Numbered from the stretch's first letter, positions 38,778 to 48,503 are shown. The stretch: 64,000 nt of DNA from Saccharophagus degradans 2-40 (GCF_000013665.1 NC_007912.1:2714501-2778500); one strand, 5' to 3'. Program-made: numbers and translations. The notes: generated by a model not told the origin, from the sequence alone.

Positions 38778-41081
38778 TTAACGCGAACCAGCATAGCGTT
38801 TTAACAAACTAGGAACATCTAGAATTAATGCGATGGTGCCATCGCCTGTAATGGTGGCGCCGGCCATGCCAGGTGTGCCTTGAAGCATTTTACCTAATGG
38901 TTTAATAACCACTTCTTCTTGGCCTATAAGCTGATCCACAATGAAACCTACCCGCTGTGTACCAACTGATACAATTACAACGTGCCCCTCTTTCGAGTCG
39001 CTTTCTGGATCGTTTTTATAAATGCTGTGATCGCGCACCAGCCATTTTTTTAGTTCAAAAATAGGCACAGCATGATCGCGAATTGTCACGCACTGCTGAC
39101 CGTCTACAACGTGTGTTCTTGATAAATCCATATGGAATATTTCGTTCACACTTACAAGTGGCAAGGCAAATGCTTGCTTGCCTACCATAATCATTAACGT
39201 TGGCATAATGGCGAGAGTTAACGGCACTTTAATAATAAAGCGCGTACCTTCACCAATTTTAGATTTGATTTCTATAGAGCCGTTTAACTGAGTGATTTTG
39301 GTTTTTACAACATCCATGCCTACGCCGCGGCCAGACACATCAGAAATTTCTGTTTTAGTTGAAAAGCCAGGAGCAAAAATAAGGTTAAACGCTTCTGTAT
39401 CGGATAAACGCGCGGCGGCATCGGGCTCTAGAATGCCCTTTTCTACCGCTTTATCGCGCAAGCCGTTAGGGTCCATGCCAGCGCCATCGTCGGTAATGGA
39501 CAATAGAATATGGTCGCCCTCTTGCTCGGCAGCCAAAATTACTTTACCTACTCTAGGCTTGCCTTTTTCTTCGCGCGCACCAGGCAGTTCTATCCCGTGG
39601 TCCACTGAATTTCTAACCAAGTGAACCAGTGGATCTGCTAACGCTTCTACGAGGTTTTTATCTAAATCGGTTTCTTCACCTTGTAGCTCGAGGTTTATTT
39701 CTTTTTTCAGGTTACGCGCTAAATCGCGAACAACGCGTGGAAAGCGGCCAAATACTTTTTTGATTGGCTGCATGCGAGTTTTCATTACTGCTGTTTGCAA
39801 ATCGGCAGTAACCACGTCTAAATTACCTACCGCTTTTTGCATTACTTCATCGGCGGAATCGATACCTAGGCGCACGAGTCTGTTACGTACCAACACCAAC
39901 TCACCCACCATGTTCATAATGTCGTCTAGGCGCTGGGTATCTACACGAACGGTCGTTTCGCCCGCTGCAGCACTGTTCCCACCGGGTGCCGCTTCTCGCG
40001 GTTTAGGCGCTGCAACTGGTGCAGTGGGCTTTACAGGGCTAGGCGCTGTAGGCTCTTTGCTTGGTGTCGCAGCAGCGACTGAAGGTTTTGCAACTGGCTC
40101 TGGTGCTGCGGGTTTAGCTGGCGCTGCAGCAGGTTTAGGCGCGCTAGAAGCAGGCTTAGCCGCTTTAATGGGGCCATTACCCTGACCATGCAGCTGATCG
40201 AGAAGATCTTCAAATTCATCGTCAGTAATAAGGTCGTTGTTGGCACTGCCGCCATCGGTAGGCGCTGGTGCAGCTCCGCCTGTGCCGGGCCCTTTACCTA
40301 GGCCGTGTAGCTGATCTAATAAATTGTCGAATTCGTCTTCTGAAATTTCATCAGTGCTAGAACTCGCTGCAGCACTACTCGTTGGTTCAGGAGCTTCGAT
40401 TTTAGGCGCTTTGCCCGCACCGTGTAACTGATCCAATAAAGATTCAAATTCGTCTTCGGTTATTTCATCGCTATCGGAGCCTCTGATTGCAGGCTCACTA
40501 GGGGCTGCTTGTTGCGCTGGGGCTGTATTAGCCGAGGAATTGGAGTCTTCGTTTATGGCGTCGAGAAAGCCTTCAAATTCGTCGTCTGAAATAGCTAACT
40601 CGCCTGCATTGTCGGGCTCTTGTGTAGCAGGTTCTACCGCTACTTCGTCTGGCTGCTCGGGTGCAGCGACATCGGCCGCGCCAGCTGGTGTTTCGCCATT
40701 AATAAGCGCTTCTAAAGCCGCGATTAATTCGGGGGAAGCAGGCGTTATTTCTTGTCTGTTTTTAACTTCATCAAATTGTTCGTTAACTAAATCTAGGGCT
40801 TGCAATACAACATCCATTAGCTCGGAGCTAACTACACGTTTACCATTGCGAAGCATGTCGAATAGGTTTTCGGTTGCGTGACAGCAATCTACCATTGCAT
40901 TTAGTTGTAAAAAGCCAGCACCACCTTTTACGGTGTGAAAGCCGCGAAATATCGCGTTAAGCAACTCTTTATCGTCTGGACGTTGCTCCAAGTCTACAAG
41001 CTGCTCGGAGAGCTGCTCCAGGATTTCTCCAGCTTCGACTAGAAAGTCCTGAAGAATCTCTTCATCTTCTCCGAATGACAT
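38778..41081 (-). CDS. cheA: Chemotaxis histidine kinase CheA
   Basis: A 767-residue kinase. An Hpt domain (residues 1-110) has the phospho-His 49 in FRGFHTVKGGAGFL. A long disordered linker (about 125-370) follows in place of the usual CheY-binding P2 domain. It contains three near-identical E/D-DEF-x-x-LLDQLHG motifs (about 207, 246 and 285) and a weaker one at 165. P3 starts at VRVDTQRLDDIMN, then the ATPase (LVRNSVDHGIE, DDGAGMDP, GRGVGMDVV) and the CheW-like P5. The linker motifs may bind partners such as ParP. Confidence 0.95.
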   Translation of the reverse strand: MSFGEDEEILQDFLVEAGEILEQLSEQLVDLEQRPDDKELLNAIFRGFHTVKGGAGFLQLNAMVDCCHATENLFDMLRNGKRVVSSELMDVVLQALDLVNEQFDEVKNRQEITPASPELIAALEALINGETPAGAADVAAPEQPDEVAVEPATQEPDNAGELAISDDEFEGFLDAINEDSNSSANTAPAQQAAPSEPAIRGSDSDEITEDEFESLLDQLHGAGKAPKIEAPEPTSSAAASSSTDEISEDEFDNLLDQLHGLGKGPGTGGAAPAPTDGGSANNDLITDDEFEDLLDQLHGQGNGPIKAAKPASSAPKPAAAPAKPAAPEPVAKPSVAAATPSKEPTAPSPVKPTAPVAAPKPREAAPGGNSAAAGETTVRVDTQRLDDIMNMVGELVLVRNRLVRLGIDSADEVMQKAVGNLDVVTADLQTAVMKTRMQPIKKVFGRFPRVVRDLARNLKKEINLELQGEETDLDKNLVEALADPLVHLVRNSVDHGIELPGAREEKGKPRVGKVILAAEQEGDHILLSITDDGAGMDPNGLRDKAVEKGILEPDAAARLSDTEAFNLIFAPGFSTKTEISDVSGRGVGMDVVKTKITQLNGSIEIKSKIGEGTRFIIKVPLTLAIMPTLMIMVGKQAFALPLVSVNEIFHMDLSRTHVVDGQQCVTIRDHAVPIFELKKWLVRDHSIYKNDPESDSKEGHVVIVSVGTQRVGFIVDQLIGQEEVVIKPLGKMLQGTPGMAGATITGDGTIALILDVPSLLKRYAGSR

Positions 41082-41092
41082 TCATATGCTCC

Positions 41093-41893
41093 TCAAAAGC
41101 CCAGGCTAGATAAAAGGTCGTCAACATCATCTTGACCCGAGACCACATCATCACGTGTTTCTGCGTGAATTTGCGGGCCTTCACCTTTTGAATTTTTTGC
41201 TTCGCCGCTGCCAGTGGCAGCCGTATCGGCACCACCTGCCATACCCGTTACATGTTCTACCTCGCCCGCAATACGCATTAAATTCACGAGTTCACTTTCA
41301 ACATCGGTTACCAAGCCAATCACTTTTTTAAGTACTTGGCCGGTAAGATCCTGATAGCCCTGCTCTAATATAATATCTTGCAGGGATTTGTTCAGTTCTT
41401 GCGTGCCCATATCCATTTGGTCGAGAAATGTGCCCATACGATCGTATAAAACTTTAAACTCTTCTTTCGATATTTCACGGCGTTTTAATTTTTGCCAATC
41501 TGCCCTTAAAAGCGTTGCCTCTTGCCCTAGGTTCATTGCTATTGGGGCAATGGACTCTACCTTATCCATGGTTTTATCGGCCGCTTCTTGAGTCATTTTA
41601 ATGACGTAGTTAAGCCTATCTGAAGCATCGCGTATTTCTGAGTTGTTAATTTCTGGTGGATTATTATCGAAGTCAGCATCGACATTAAAATTGACAATGG
41701 CATTATGTAAGCCGCGAGTTAATCGGCCCACCGACTGGAAAATATGACGATCTCTCGCCTCTACCAAGGTGTGAATAAGCTCCGAAGCACCGTCAAAATT
41801 ATTGTTTTGGAGGTTCTCTACTAGCTGTTTCGCACAATCTTCAAGCTCAGTTAAAAACTGCTCATTTTTATGCAGATCACGTTGTGTTTCCAT
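41093..41893 (-). CDS. cheZ: CheY-P phosphatase CheZ
   Basis: A 266-residue, mostly helical phosphatase that dephosphorylates CheY. The catalytic stretch ILEQGYQDLTGQVLKKV carries the Gln that orients water. The C-terminal tail QDDVDDLLSSLGF is the CheY-docking peptide. Such CheZ proteins act as dimers with a long four-helix bundle. It lies 17 bases after cheY and 11 before cheA. Confidence 0.94.
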   Translation of the reverse strand: METQRDLHKNEQFLTELEDCAKQLVENLQNNNFDGASELIHTLVEARDRHIFQSVGRLTRGLHNAIVNFNVDADFDNNPPEINNSEIRDASDRLNYVIKMTQEAADKTMDKVESIAPIAMNLGQEATLLRADWQKLKRREISKEEFKVLYDRMGTFLDQMDMGTQELNKSLQDIILEQGYQDLTGQVLKKVIGLVTDVESELVNLMRIAGEVEHVTGMAGGADTAATGSGEAKNSKGEGPQIHAETRDDVVSGQDDVDDLLSSLGF

Positions 41894-41910
41894 GTAACTG
41901 CCTTTTTTAA

Positions 41911-42297
41911 TTATCCGCCTACGCGCTCAAAAATTTTGTCTATTTTTTCTTTGAGCACTTGAGCAGTAAAGGGCTTAACAACATAGCCATTTACACCAGC
42001 TTGCGCGGCTTCGATAATTTGGTCGCGCTTCGCTTCTGCCGTAACCATTAGTACGGGAATAGTTCCCAGCTTGGCATCCGCACGGATCTCTTTAAGCAGC
42101 TCGATGCCGCTCATACCGGGCATGTTCCAATCGGTAACTAAGAAATCGAAATCTCCACTTTTAAGCATAGGCAATGCGGTGCTGCCATCGTCCGCCTCAT
42201 GCGTATTGGTGAACCCCAAATCTCTTAACAGATTTTTAATGATCCGACGCATCGTCGAGAAATCATCAACAATCAGTATTTTCATGTTTTTATCCAA
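41911..42297 (-). CDS. cheY: Chemotaxis response regulator CheY
   Basis: A 128-residue single receiver domain that switches the motor. The phosphorylation set is [30 protein letters not shown] and [10 protein letters not shown] propose the TTG at 42297 ([12 protein letters not shown]) because a GGAGG ribosome site lies five bases before it; the ATG at 42285 has that site 17 bases away. A frame extension to 42309 is also possible but less likely. CheY leads the cheY-Z-A-B-motCD run. Confidence 0.92.
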   Translation of the reverse strand: MDKNMKILIVDDFSTMRRIIKNLLRDLGFTNTHEADDGSTALPMLKSGDFDFLVTDWNMPGMSGIELLKEIRADAKLGTIPVLMVTAEAKRDQIIEAAQAGVNGYVVKPFTAQVLKEKIDKIFERVGG

Positions 42298-42489
42298 TGC
42301 AACCTCCAATAGTCTCGTCGCTCGGAAACCTAGTTCACCAGAGCAGGTTTTACTAGGCGTGTTATCCGTTGATGTAAAAGCTCTACACCTTTAACAGCCC
42401 TGATTACAAGTCTAGACGTTAGATAGAGTTCATCCAGTTTTTAGCCTTGATATTCCAAAAATTCCTTACGTTTAGGGCAAAGTTGGCCA

Positions 42490-43242
42490 TCATTCGTACG
42501 ATTGCCAATCTTGCATGCGGGATTTGAGCCTTAAAGCAGCCTGACTGTGGATTTGGCTTACCCTAGATTCAGATACACCAAGTACTAGCCCAATTTCTTT
42601 TAGGTTCATTTCCTGTTCGTAATACAGCGATAGCACAAGCCTCTCTCGCTCTGGCAATTTGCCAATGGCGGCCACTAAATCGGTGTAGAGGGCATTACGG
42701 TGAACTTGTTCGGAGGGGCCGCGCAAACCGTCACTAGGCTCGTATTCGTCAAAGCGCGACTCATCGTTTTCGTAGGTTTCTTCGTAGCTAAACAGGCGAG
42801 TAGATGCACTATCGCGCGCCATAGCGTAGTACTCGTCAAGGCTTAAACCCATCTCTTCTGCTATTTCGTGGTCGCGTGCATCGCGCCCATGGCGAGCCTC
42901 TACTGTGGCTATTGCCTCTGCTACACGTCGACTGTTGCGATGTACAGACCTAGGCGCCCAGTCTCCGCGGCGCATTTCATCTACAATGGCACCGCGAATG
43001 CGTATTCCAGAATAGGTTTCGAAGCTTGCGCCTTTACTGGCGTCATATTTTTGTGCTGCTTCTAGCAGCCCCAGCATGCCCGCTTGAATTAAATCTTCTA
43101 TTTGAACGCACGAAGGCATGCGCGCCATCATATGATGGGCGATACGTTTCACGAGATAGGCGTAATCCTCTACCTTTATTTCTTGGTCTCCTTCCTTAGG
43201 TTTTTCGTAGACCATCAAATTTTCTGCCACTGAGACTGCCAT
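42490..43242 (-). CDS. fliA: Flagellar sigma factor FliA (sigma-28)
   Basis: The alternative sigma factor for late flagellar and chemotaxis genes. The 250-residue protein has region 2 (YAYLVKRIAHHMMARMP, IQAGMLGLLEAAQKYD, YSGIRIRGAIVDEMRR), region 3 and region 4 (LPERERLVLSLYYEQEM, then GVSESRVSQIHSQA). It recognises TAAA-N15-GCCGATAA promoters. One such promoter is visible before parC. It lies downstream of fleN in the flhA-flhF-fleN-fliA order seen in Pseudomonas and Vibrio. Confidence 0.96.
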   Translation of the reverse strand: MAVSVAENLMVYEKPKEGDQEIKVEDYAYLVKRIAHHMMARMPSCVQIEDLIQAGMLGLLEAAQKYDASKGASFETYSGIRIRGAIVDEMRRGDWAPRSVHRNSRRVAEAIATVEARHGRDARDHEIAEEMGLSLDEYYAMARDSASTRLFSYEETYENDESRFDEYEPSDGLRGPSEQVHRNALYTDLVAAIGKLPERERLVLSLYYEQEMNLKEIGLVLGVSESRVSQIHSQAALRLKSRMQDWQSYE

Positions 43243-43245
43243 AAT

Positions 43246-43500
43246 TCAGAGACGCACTCGTGCAACATGTAATGTAATTTGCTGCCAAGTTTGCGTGGTT
43301 ACCCTTTGAATGCGGGCACATAAAGCCCCGATTAATTTTGCTTGATACTTGTTTTGTTGGTTTAATTTATTACTTGTTTCTAATGTTTTGTATAGGTGCG
43401 AGTAATAGGATAAAAGTTTAGCTTGGCGGCATGTAACCAACCGCCCTTCTAGCACTAAGCAACCGCTAATAACCACCTCCGGCGGATGCAGCCTGCGCAC
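43246..43500 (-). CDS. Possible small protein between fleN and fliA
   Basis: An 84-codon frame (GTG start) overlaps the end of fleN by 35 bases and ends three bases before fliA. It fills a 223-base gap. The predicted protein is basic (Arg, Lys, Gln), with no recognised domain or membrane segment. No start codon is well spaced from a ribosome site; the GGAGG near 43474-43480 has no clean start. It could be a coupled small gene or an untranslated spacer. I put it forward with low confidence. Confidence 0.25.
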   Translation of the reverse strand: MRRLHPPEVVISGCLVLEGRLVTCRQAKLLSYYSHLYKTLETSNKLNQQNKYQAKLIGALCARIQRVTTQTWQQITLHVARVRL

Positions 43501-44305
43501 TTAGCAACTGCTCTATAAAGAATTCCAAATGCCCTCTTGCGCTGGTTTGCACCGGCCACTCATCTACTTTTTGCGCAAGTACTCTAATTGCAGCAGCCGC
43601 CTTCGAACGCGGCGCAAACTCCAATATTGGCCGCCTTTTTTGCACGGCTTTGCGCAGGTTTTCGTCAAACGGCACGCTGCCTACATATTGCAAAGAAGCA
43701 TCTAAAAATCGCTCACACACGGCATTTAATTTATTAAATAGGTTTATGCCTTCTTGCGTGGAACGCGTCATATTGGCAACTACGCGAAAACGGTATACGC
43801 CATGTTCCATATTTAATAATTTCATTAGAGCGTAAGCATCTGTGATAGACGATGGTTCGTCGCACACCACTACCAACACCTCTTGTGCTGCGCGTACAAA
43901 ACTTACAACCGTGTCGGATATACCCGCTGCGGTATCTATTAACAGTACGTCTAACTGATCACCCAAATCGCTAAAAGCGTGAATAAGCGCTGCGTGCTCT
44001 TGGTGGGTTAGGCTAGCCATTTGCTGAACGCCAGAAGAGGCAGGCACAATTTTTATTCCCGCCGGGCCATTTACCATCACTTCGCGTAAAGTTTTGGTGC
44101 CGTCGAGTACATCTGCCAGTGTGTATTTGGCCTGTACTCCTAGCAGTACATCCACATTGGCCAACCCCAGGTCGGCATCCATTAGCACCACTCGTCTGCG
44201 TAGCTCCGCCAACGCAATGGCGAGATTTACCGAAAGATTGGTTTTGCCGACGCCACCTTTACCACCCGTGACAGCTATAACTTTTACCGGCCGGACTGTA
44301 CTCAT
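43466..44305 (-). CDS. fleN: Flagellar number regulator FleN (FlhG, MinD-like ATPase)
   Basis: A 279-residue MinD/ParA-type ATPase that limits flagellar number and antagonises FleQ. It has VTGGKGGVGKTNLSVNLAI, the Walker A' Lys pair, VLMDADLGLANVDVLLG and LLIDTAAGISDTVV. The C-terminus is more variable. It lies 91 bases after flhF. The overlap region with the small ORF at its 3' end is described separately. Confidence 0.95.
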   Translation of the reverse strand: MSTVRPVKVIAVTGGKGGVGKTNLSVNLAIALAELRRRVVLMDADLGLANVDVLLGVQAKYTLADVLDGTKTLREVMVNGPAGIKIVPASSGVQQMASLTHQEHAALIHAFSDLGDQLDVLLIDTAAGISDTVVSFVRAAQEVLVVVCDEPSSITDAYALMKLLNMEHGVYRFRVVANMTRSTQEGINLFNKLNAVCERFLDASLQYVGSVPFDENLRKAVQKRRPILEFAPRSKAAAAIRVLAQKVDEWPVQTSARGHLEFFIEQLLSAQAASAGGGY

Positions 44306-44337
44306 ACGACTACATCTCTTATTTAATGACTTTCTCC

Positions 44338-44366
44338 CTTTGGCGCTAGTACGTTTAGCGCTAAAG
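44338..44366. repeat. Imperfect inverted repeat between flhF and fleN
   Basis: The arms CTTTGGCGCTA and TAGCGCTAAAG (one mismatch) surround a central spacer. They could form an RNA hairpin in the flhF-fleN intercistronic leader and modulate downstream expression. No U tract follows, so it is not a typical terminator. Confidence 0.45.
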
Positions 44367-44396
44367 GTTCAGCGGGGTTTTTATGAGTATAGTTGA

Positions 44397-45980
44397 CTAT
44401 AGCGCGGCCATACCGTTGCCCTGCTTTTCTACTTCCTGTGCCTGTTTTGCTAAAGCTACAGCCTTGGCGATAAGCGCGTGCCCACTGGCTGGTGCTATGT
44501 CTTTAGGAATTTCCTGTCCATCTGTTGTATAGGCTACTGGCACAGATTTTTCCACTAATACACTTAATGCTTCGCCCATGCTCAGGGATTCATCAACCTT
44601 GGTAATTACGCAAGCATCTACGCCTCGCATACCAGCGTATGCGTGTACAGAAGCCTTAAGGGTTTGCAATTGACTGTTGCATGCCATAACTAAAATACGG
44701 CGCATGGTTGGGCAAGTGTCTAACTGGCGAAGCTGTTCTTTTAGCAATGCATCGCCCTGCCTAAAGCCTGCTGTATCTACAAGTATTAGTGGGAACTGCT
44801 TAAGGCTAGCGAGTAGTACTGGCAAGCTGTGGTCTTTATCTAACGCCCTTACAGGCACGCCTAAGATGCGCCCTAAAGAGCGTAATTGATCGTGCGCACC
44901 CACGCGGTAGGTATCCGTTGTAATGATGGCCACTTTGCCAGGGCCGTTTTCTAGAACAAATCGCGCGGCAAGTTTAGCGATGGTTGTGGTTTTACCTACC
45001 CCTGTAGGGCCAACAAAAGCAAATACGCCACCACCGCTAACCATATCGCCCTTTAATGCGGGAATACGGCGCGATAATTTTGCCAAACAGCCTTTCCAAG
45101 CTTCGCTAGGGCGTGTAGTGCCATCTTGCTCTAAGAGCAGCTCTTGCACGAGGTTCTCGCTTAAGCCTAAGCGCTTTAAGTGATCTCCCACTAGCGAATA
45201 GCCAACCGGCAATTTAATTTGACTAGGCATGCTTGTGCGCTGCTGGTTTTCGTTCATATGCCACAACTGCTGCTCCAGCAATAAACGCATGTCGGCCAAT
45301 TCACTTTGCAATTCGTTTAAGCGCAGCGTTTCTTGTGGAGCGCTTTGCTGATGGTTCATTGCCGTTGCAAAACTTGGCTCGGCATATGAGGAAGGCTTAT
45401 TAAACTGGCTAGGCTCGTCGCTATAGCGGTTATATTCTTTAGGTGTTGGCCGCTCTTGGGCCGGAGCGCTTTGTTGCGCTGGTGCCTGTTGAGCTTGTTG
45501 CTTAACAAACTTATGGAAAGATTGATCTGACGGCGCTTCTCGCGCTTCGCGTTTTGCCGCTAGCATACGTTCGCGTGCGCGTTCGATTTCGTGGGCCAGT
45601 TGTTCGGGGTCGCGCTTGTTGCCGGCTGCTGGTCGGCTATCTACCGATGCACTGGCTTTGAAGGAAGCGGCAGCCTGATCGATGCCAGCCTGCATACGCC
45701 ATGCGCTGTCGCTTTCCATGGGGTGATCTAAGTCGGCGTCAAAATTCTGACCAAACTCGCGTCTTACATCTATGCCGCGTGTTGGTAAGTCTGGCTCCAC
45801 AGAGGTAATAACCTCCACGCCGTTGGGGGTACGCTGGCTAGATAAAATAACCGCTTCTGGGCCCATCTCATCGCGCACCAACTGCAATGCTCTGGCCATA
45901 CTCGGGGCCACAAACCGTTTGATTTGTGTTTTGGCTGGCTCGCCGCCATTACCTCTACCCTGTGGATGATCATTAAACAT
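44397..45980 (-). CDS. flhF: Flagellar SRP-like GTPase FlhF
   Basis: A 527-residue SRP-type GTPase that places the flagellum at the pole. The N-terminal basic domain KRFVAPSMARALQLVRDEM is typical. A Gln/Pro/Ala-rich linker (residues about 150-240) precedes the NG domain with G1 VGPTGVGKTTTIAKLAARF, LVDTAGFRQGD (G3) and CVITKVDESLSMG (G4). It follows flhA by 32 bases. Confidence 0.95.
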   Translation of the reverse strand: MFNDHPQGRGNGGEPAKTQIKRFVAPSMARALQLVRDEMGPEAVILSSQRTPNGVEVITSVEPDLPTRGIDVRREFGQNFDADLDHPMESDSAWRMQAGIDQAAASFKASASVDSRPAAGNKRDPEQLAHEIERARERMLAAKREAREAPSDQSFHKFVKQQAQQAPAQQSAPAQERPTPKEYNRYSDEPSQFNKPSSYAEPSFATAMNHQQSAPQETLRLNELQSELADMRLLLEQQLWHMNENQQRTSMPSQIKLPVGYSLVGDHLKRLGLSENLVQELLLEQDGTTRPSEAWKGCLAKLSRRIPALKGDMVSGGGVFAFVGPTGVGKTTTIAKLAARFVLENGPGKVAIITTDTYRVGAHDQLRSLGRILGVPVRALDKDHSLPVLLASLKQFPLILVDTAGFRQGDALLKEQLRQLDTCPTMRRILVMACNSQLQTLKASVHAYAGMRGVDACVITKVDESLSMGEALSVLVEKSVPVAYTTDGQEIPKDIAPASGHALIAKAVALAKQAQEVEKQGNGMAAL

Positions 45981-46012
45981 TGTTTACCTCCTCACTTACG
46001 GGCTAAGCCCTG

Positions 46013-48280
46013 TTAGCGCTGCTTTCCGCCGTTTACCACATCGGCTCCTATGGTTGCCTCTATGGTAATTTGTTTGTTGTCGGGCACTTCGTTGTACGCT
46101 ATTACGTGCATTTCACTTATGTGGTAACGAACAAACTGAGCCATCATTGGCCTTATGGGTGCCGCAACTAGAAGTACTATTGGGCGGCCGGCCATTTCTT
46201 GCTTTTTCGCTGTTTCAACAAGTGACTTATTTAGCCTTTCTGCAAGCTGCGGTTCGATAAACGCTCCGTCGCTAGCGCCAGCTTTTTGTGCCTGTTGTAC
46301 AGACTGTAGCAACAACTGTTCCAATGACGGATCTAAAGTAATAACCGGTAAGTTTGGATCTTGCCCCACAATGTTTTGCACAATTTGTCGCGCAAGTGAA
46401 ACGCGCGCAATTGACGTTAAAGCAGTGGTATCCATCGATTTATTGCCGTGCGCTGCCAACGCCTCGGCAATAGTGCGCATGTCGCGAATGGGGACTTGCT
46501 CGCGCAGTAAACCTTGCAGCGTTTTTAAGAGCTGATTGATTGAAAGTGTCTCTGGCACTAGCTCTTCAACCAATTTAGGCGATTTTTCACCGAGTAAATC
46601 CAACCATTTTTGTACTTCTTCATGCCCCAATAATTCGTGTGTGTGCGTTTGTATTATTTGGTTTAAGTGCGTGGCCACCACTGTGCTCGGGTCAACAACG
46701 GTATACCCTAGAGTTTGCGCTTGCTCGCGCTGCGCCTCGTCTATCCAAATTGCTTCTAAGCCAAATGCTGGGTCTTTTGTTTTGGTACCCTGCAAGCTAC
46801 CAAACACTTGCCCGGGGTTTATCGCCAAAAATTTGTCGGGGAATACTTCGCCTTCACCAATACTCACACCCATAAGCGTTATACGGTAGCCACTGGGTAG
46901 CAGGTCTAAGTTATCGCGAATATGCACTGCAGGTATTAGGAAGCCCAAATCTTGCGATAGTTTTTTACGTACACCCTTGATACGGCCCAATAATTCACCG
47001 CCCTGCCCTTTGTCCACCAAAGGAATTAAACGGTAGCCCACTTCTAACCCCACAAGATCTACCGGCGTTACATCATCCCAACTTACTTCTGTTGGCTCGC
47101 TACTTTGTGGTGGCGGGTTGCCTTGGCGTGCGCTTTGGTTTTCTATTGCTGGCATATTACCAGCGGGCATAGACGGTTGCGCACCCGTTTGGCCACTCGG
47201 TGATGACTGCGTGAAGCCGCGCGCATTGCCGACCTCCACCACTTCCGCTTCTTGGGAGCGAAAATGAATGTAATACGCCAAAATACCGCAAATAATTGCA
47301 AGGGTAATAAAGGGGAAATGAGGCATGCCAGGAATGGCACCCATAATAAATATAATACAGCCGGCAACAGCCAATGCTTTAGGGGACTCAAACATTTGAG
47401 ATAGAACTTGACGGTTCATATCTTCTGAAGAGTTTACTCGCGTAACCATAATAGCTGCGGCTACCGATAATAAAAGCGATGGAATTTGAGCTACCAGACC
47501 ATCACCAATCGTTAGCAAAACATATTTTTCTAAGGCGTCACTAAATTCAAGCTGATGTTGCACCATGCCTACTAGCAAACCGCCGCAAATATTAATTATT
47601 AGAATTAAAATACCGGCGACGGAGTCACCGCGTACAAATTTGCTGGCACCATCCATCGCTCCGTAAAAATCCGCTTCGGATGCCACGTCTTCTCGGCGTG
47701 TCCGGGCTTCATCTTGATCAATAATGCCTGCATTTAAATCGGCATCAATTGCCATTTGTTTGCCGGGCATTGCATCCAAGGTAAATCGTGCGCTTACTTC
47801 CGAAATACGCCCCGCACCTTTGGTAACCACAACAAAGTTAATAATAATTAATATGATAAATACAACCAAACCCACAGCGTAGTTACCACCAATTACCACT
47901 TCACCAAAGGCCTGAATAACTTTGCCTGCAGCATCGCCCCCTTGATGCCCTTCTAAAAGCACAACCCGTGTAGAGGCCACGTTTAGGGCTAATCGCAAGA
48001 GCGTGGCGATGAGCAAAATAGTAGGAAACACAGCAAAATCAAGGGGGCGCAAGCTATAAACAGCAACCAGTAGCACCACAATTGAGAGAGCGATATTAAA
48101 CGAGAAGAATGCATCTAACAGAAATGCCGGCAAGGGTAATGTCATCATGCCGAGTAGCATTAACAACAAAATAGGTACGCTTAAGTTACCTCTACCAGCA
48201 CCGCGAATGCCATCTAAGGTGGATTTGCCGGTAATCGTACCGGGTAAGGATTTTAGATGGTCGTAAAAAGGTTGTGGCAT
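46013..48280 (-). CDS. flhA: Flagellar export gate protein FlhA
   Basis: A 755-residue export-gate protein with an N-terminal part of about eight membrane helices and a large cytoplasmic C-domain. Seen are LLMLLGMMTLPLPAFLLDAF, VFPTILLIATLLRLALNVAS, the conserved cytoplasmic loop AMPGKQMAIDADLNAGIIDQ and EARTRREDVASEADFYGAMD, then the cytoplasmic ring domain. It is longer than the usual 690-710 because of an N-terminal extension of about 20 residues and a Gln/Pro/Ser linker near residues 350-395. A sigma-54-like promoter is upstream. Confidence 0.95.
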   Translation of the reverse strand: MPQPFYDHLKSLPGTITGKSTLDGIRGAGRGNLSVPILLLMLLGMMTLPLPAFLLDAFFSFNIALSIVVLLVAVYSLRPLDFAVFPTILLIATLLRLALNVASTRVVLLEGHQGGDAAGKVIQAFGEVVIGGNYAVGLVVFIILIIINFVVVTKGAGRISEVSARFTLDAMPGKQMAIDADLNAGIIDQDEARTRREDVASEADFYGAMDGASKFVRGDSVAGILILIINICGGLLVGMVQHQLEFSDALEKYVLLTIGDGLVAQIPSLLLSVAAAIMVTRVNSSEDMNRQVLSQMFESPKALAVAGCIIFIMGAIPGMPHFPFITLAIICGILAYYIHFRSQEAEVVEVGNARGFTQSSPSGQTGAQPSMPAGNMPAIENQSARQGNPPPQSSEPTEVSWDDVTPVDLVGLEVGYRLIPLVDKGQGGELLGRIKGVRKKLSQDLGFLIPAVHIRDNLDLLPSGYRITLMGVSIGEGEVFPDKFLAINPGQVFGSLQGTKTKDPAFGLEAIWIDEAQREQAQTLGYTVVDPSTVVATHLNQIIQTHTHELLGHEEVQKWLDLLGEKSPKLVEELVPETLSINQLLKTLQGLLREQVPIRDMRTIAEALAAHGNKSMDTTALTSIARVSLARQIVQNIVGQDPNLPVITLDPSLEQLLLQSVQQAQKAGASDGAFIEPQLAERLNKSLVETAKKQEMAGRPIVLLVAAPIRPMMAQFVRYHISEMHVIAYNEVPDNKQITIEATIGADVVNGGKQR

Positions 48281-48306
48281 ACCAATACTTCACCTTGTTT
48301 GGATAA

Positions 48307-48322
48307 TGCTGCGCAAGCGCCA
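48307..48322 (-). promoter_or_regulatory. Sigma-54 promoter candidate before flhA
   Basis: On the minus strand TGGCGC, then TTGCG and CAGCA, gives GG and GC dinucleotides exactly ten bases apart, as the -24/-12 elements of sigma-54 require. The -24 matches TGGCAC at 5 of 6 bases; the -12 is weak. It lies 27 bases before flhA. FlhA is a FleQ/RpoN target in Pseudomonas, which supports it. Confidence 0.45.
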
Positions 48323-48503
48323 TAAAGTTGGCAATTTCGCGAGTTATATCAAGGTATGGCAAAAAGCGTTCCGCTTTTGACAGGTGAAGCATATTCGAAG
48401 CCTATTCATAGGTACGTTAACCAAATTGCAACTAAACTAATAAACATGGTTCAATAACGAAAAGGATCTTGTAGCGACTTAACCCCATTGAGAGGGTACG
48501 ATT

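Noticed and set aside
42310-42489. Sigma-28 promoter between fliA and cheY
   Set aside because: TAAAGG and GGATAA strings exist, but their spacing is wrong for sigma-28.
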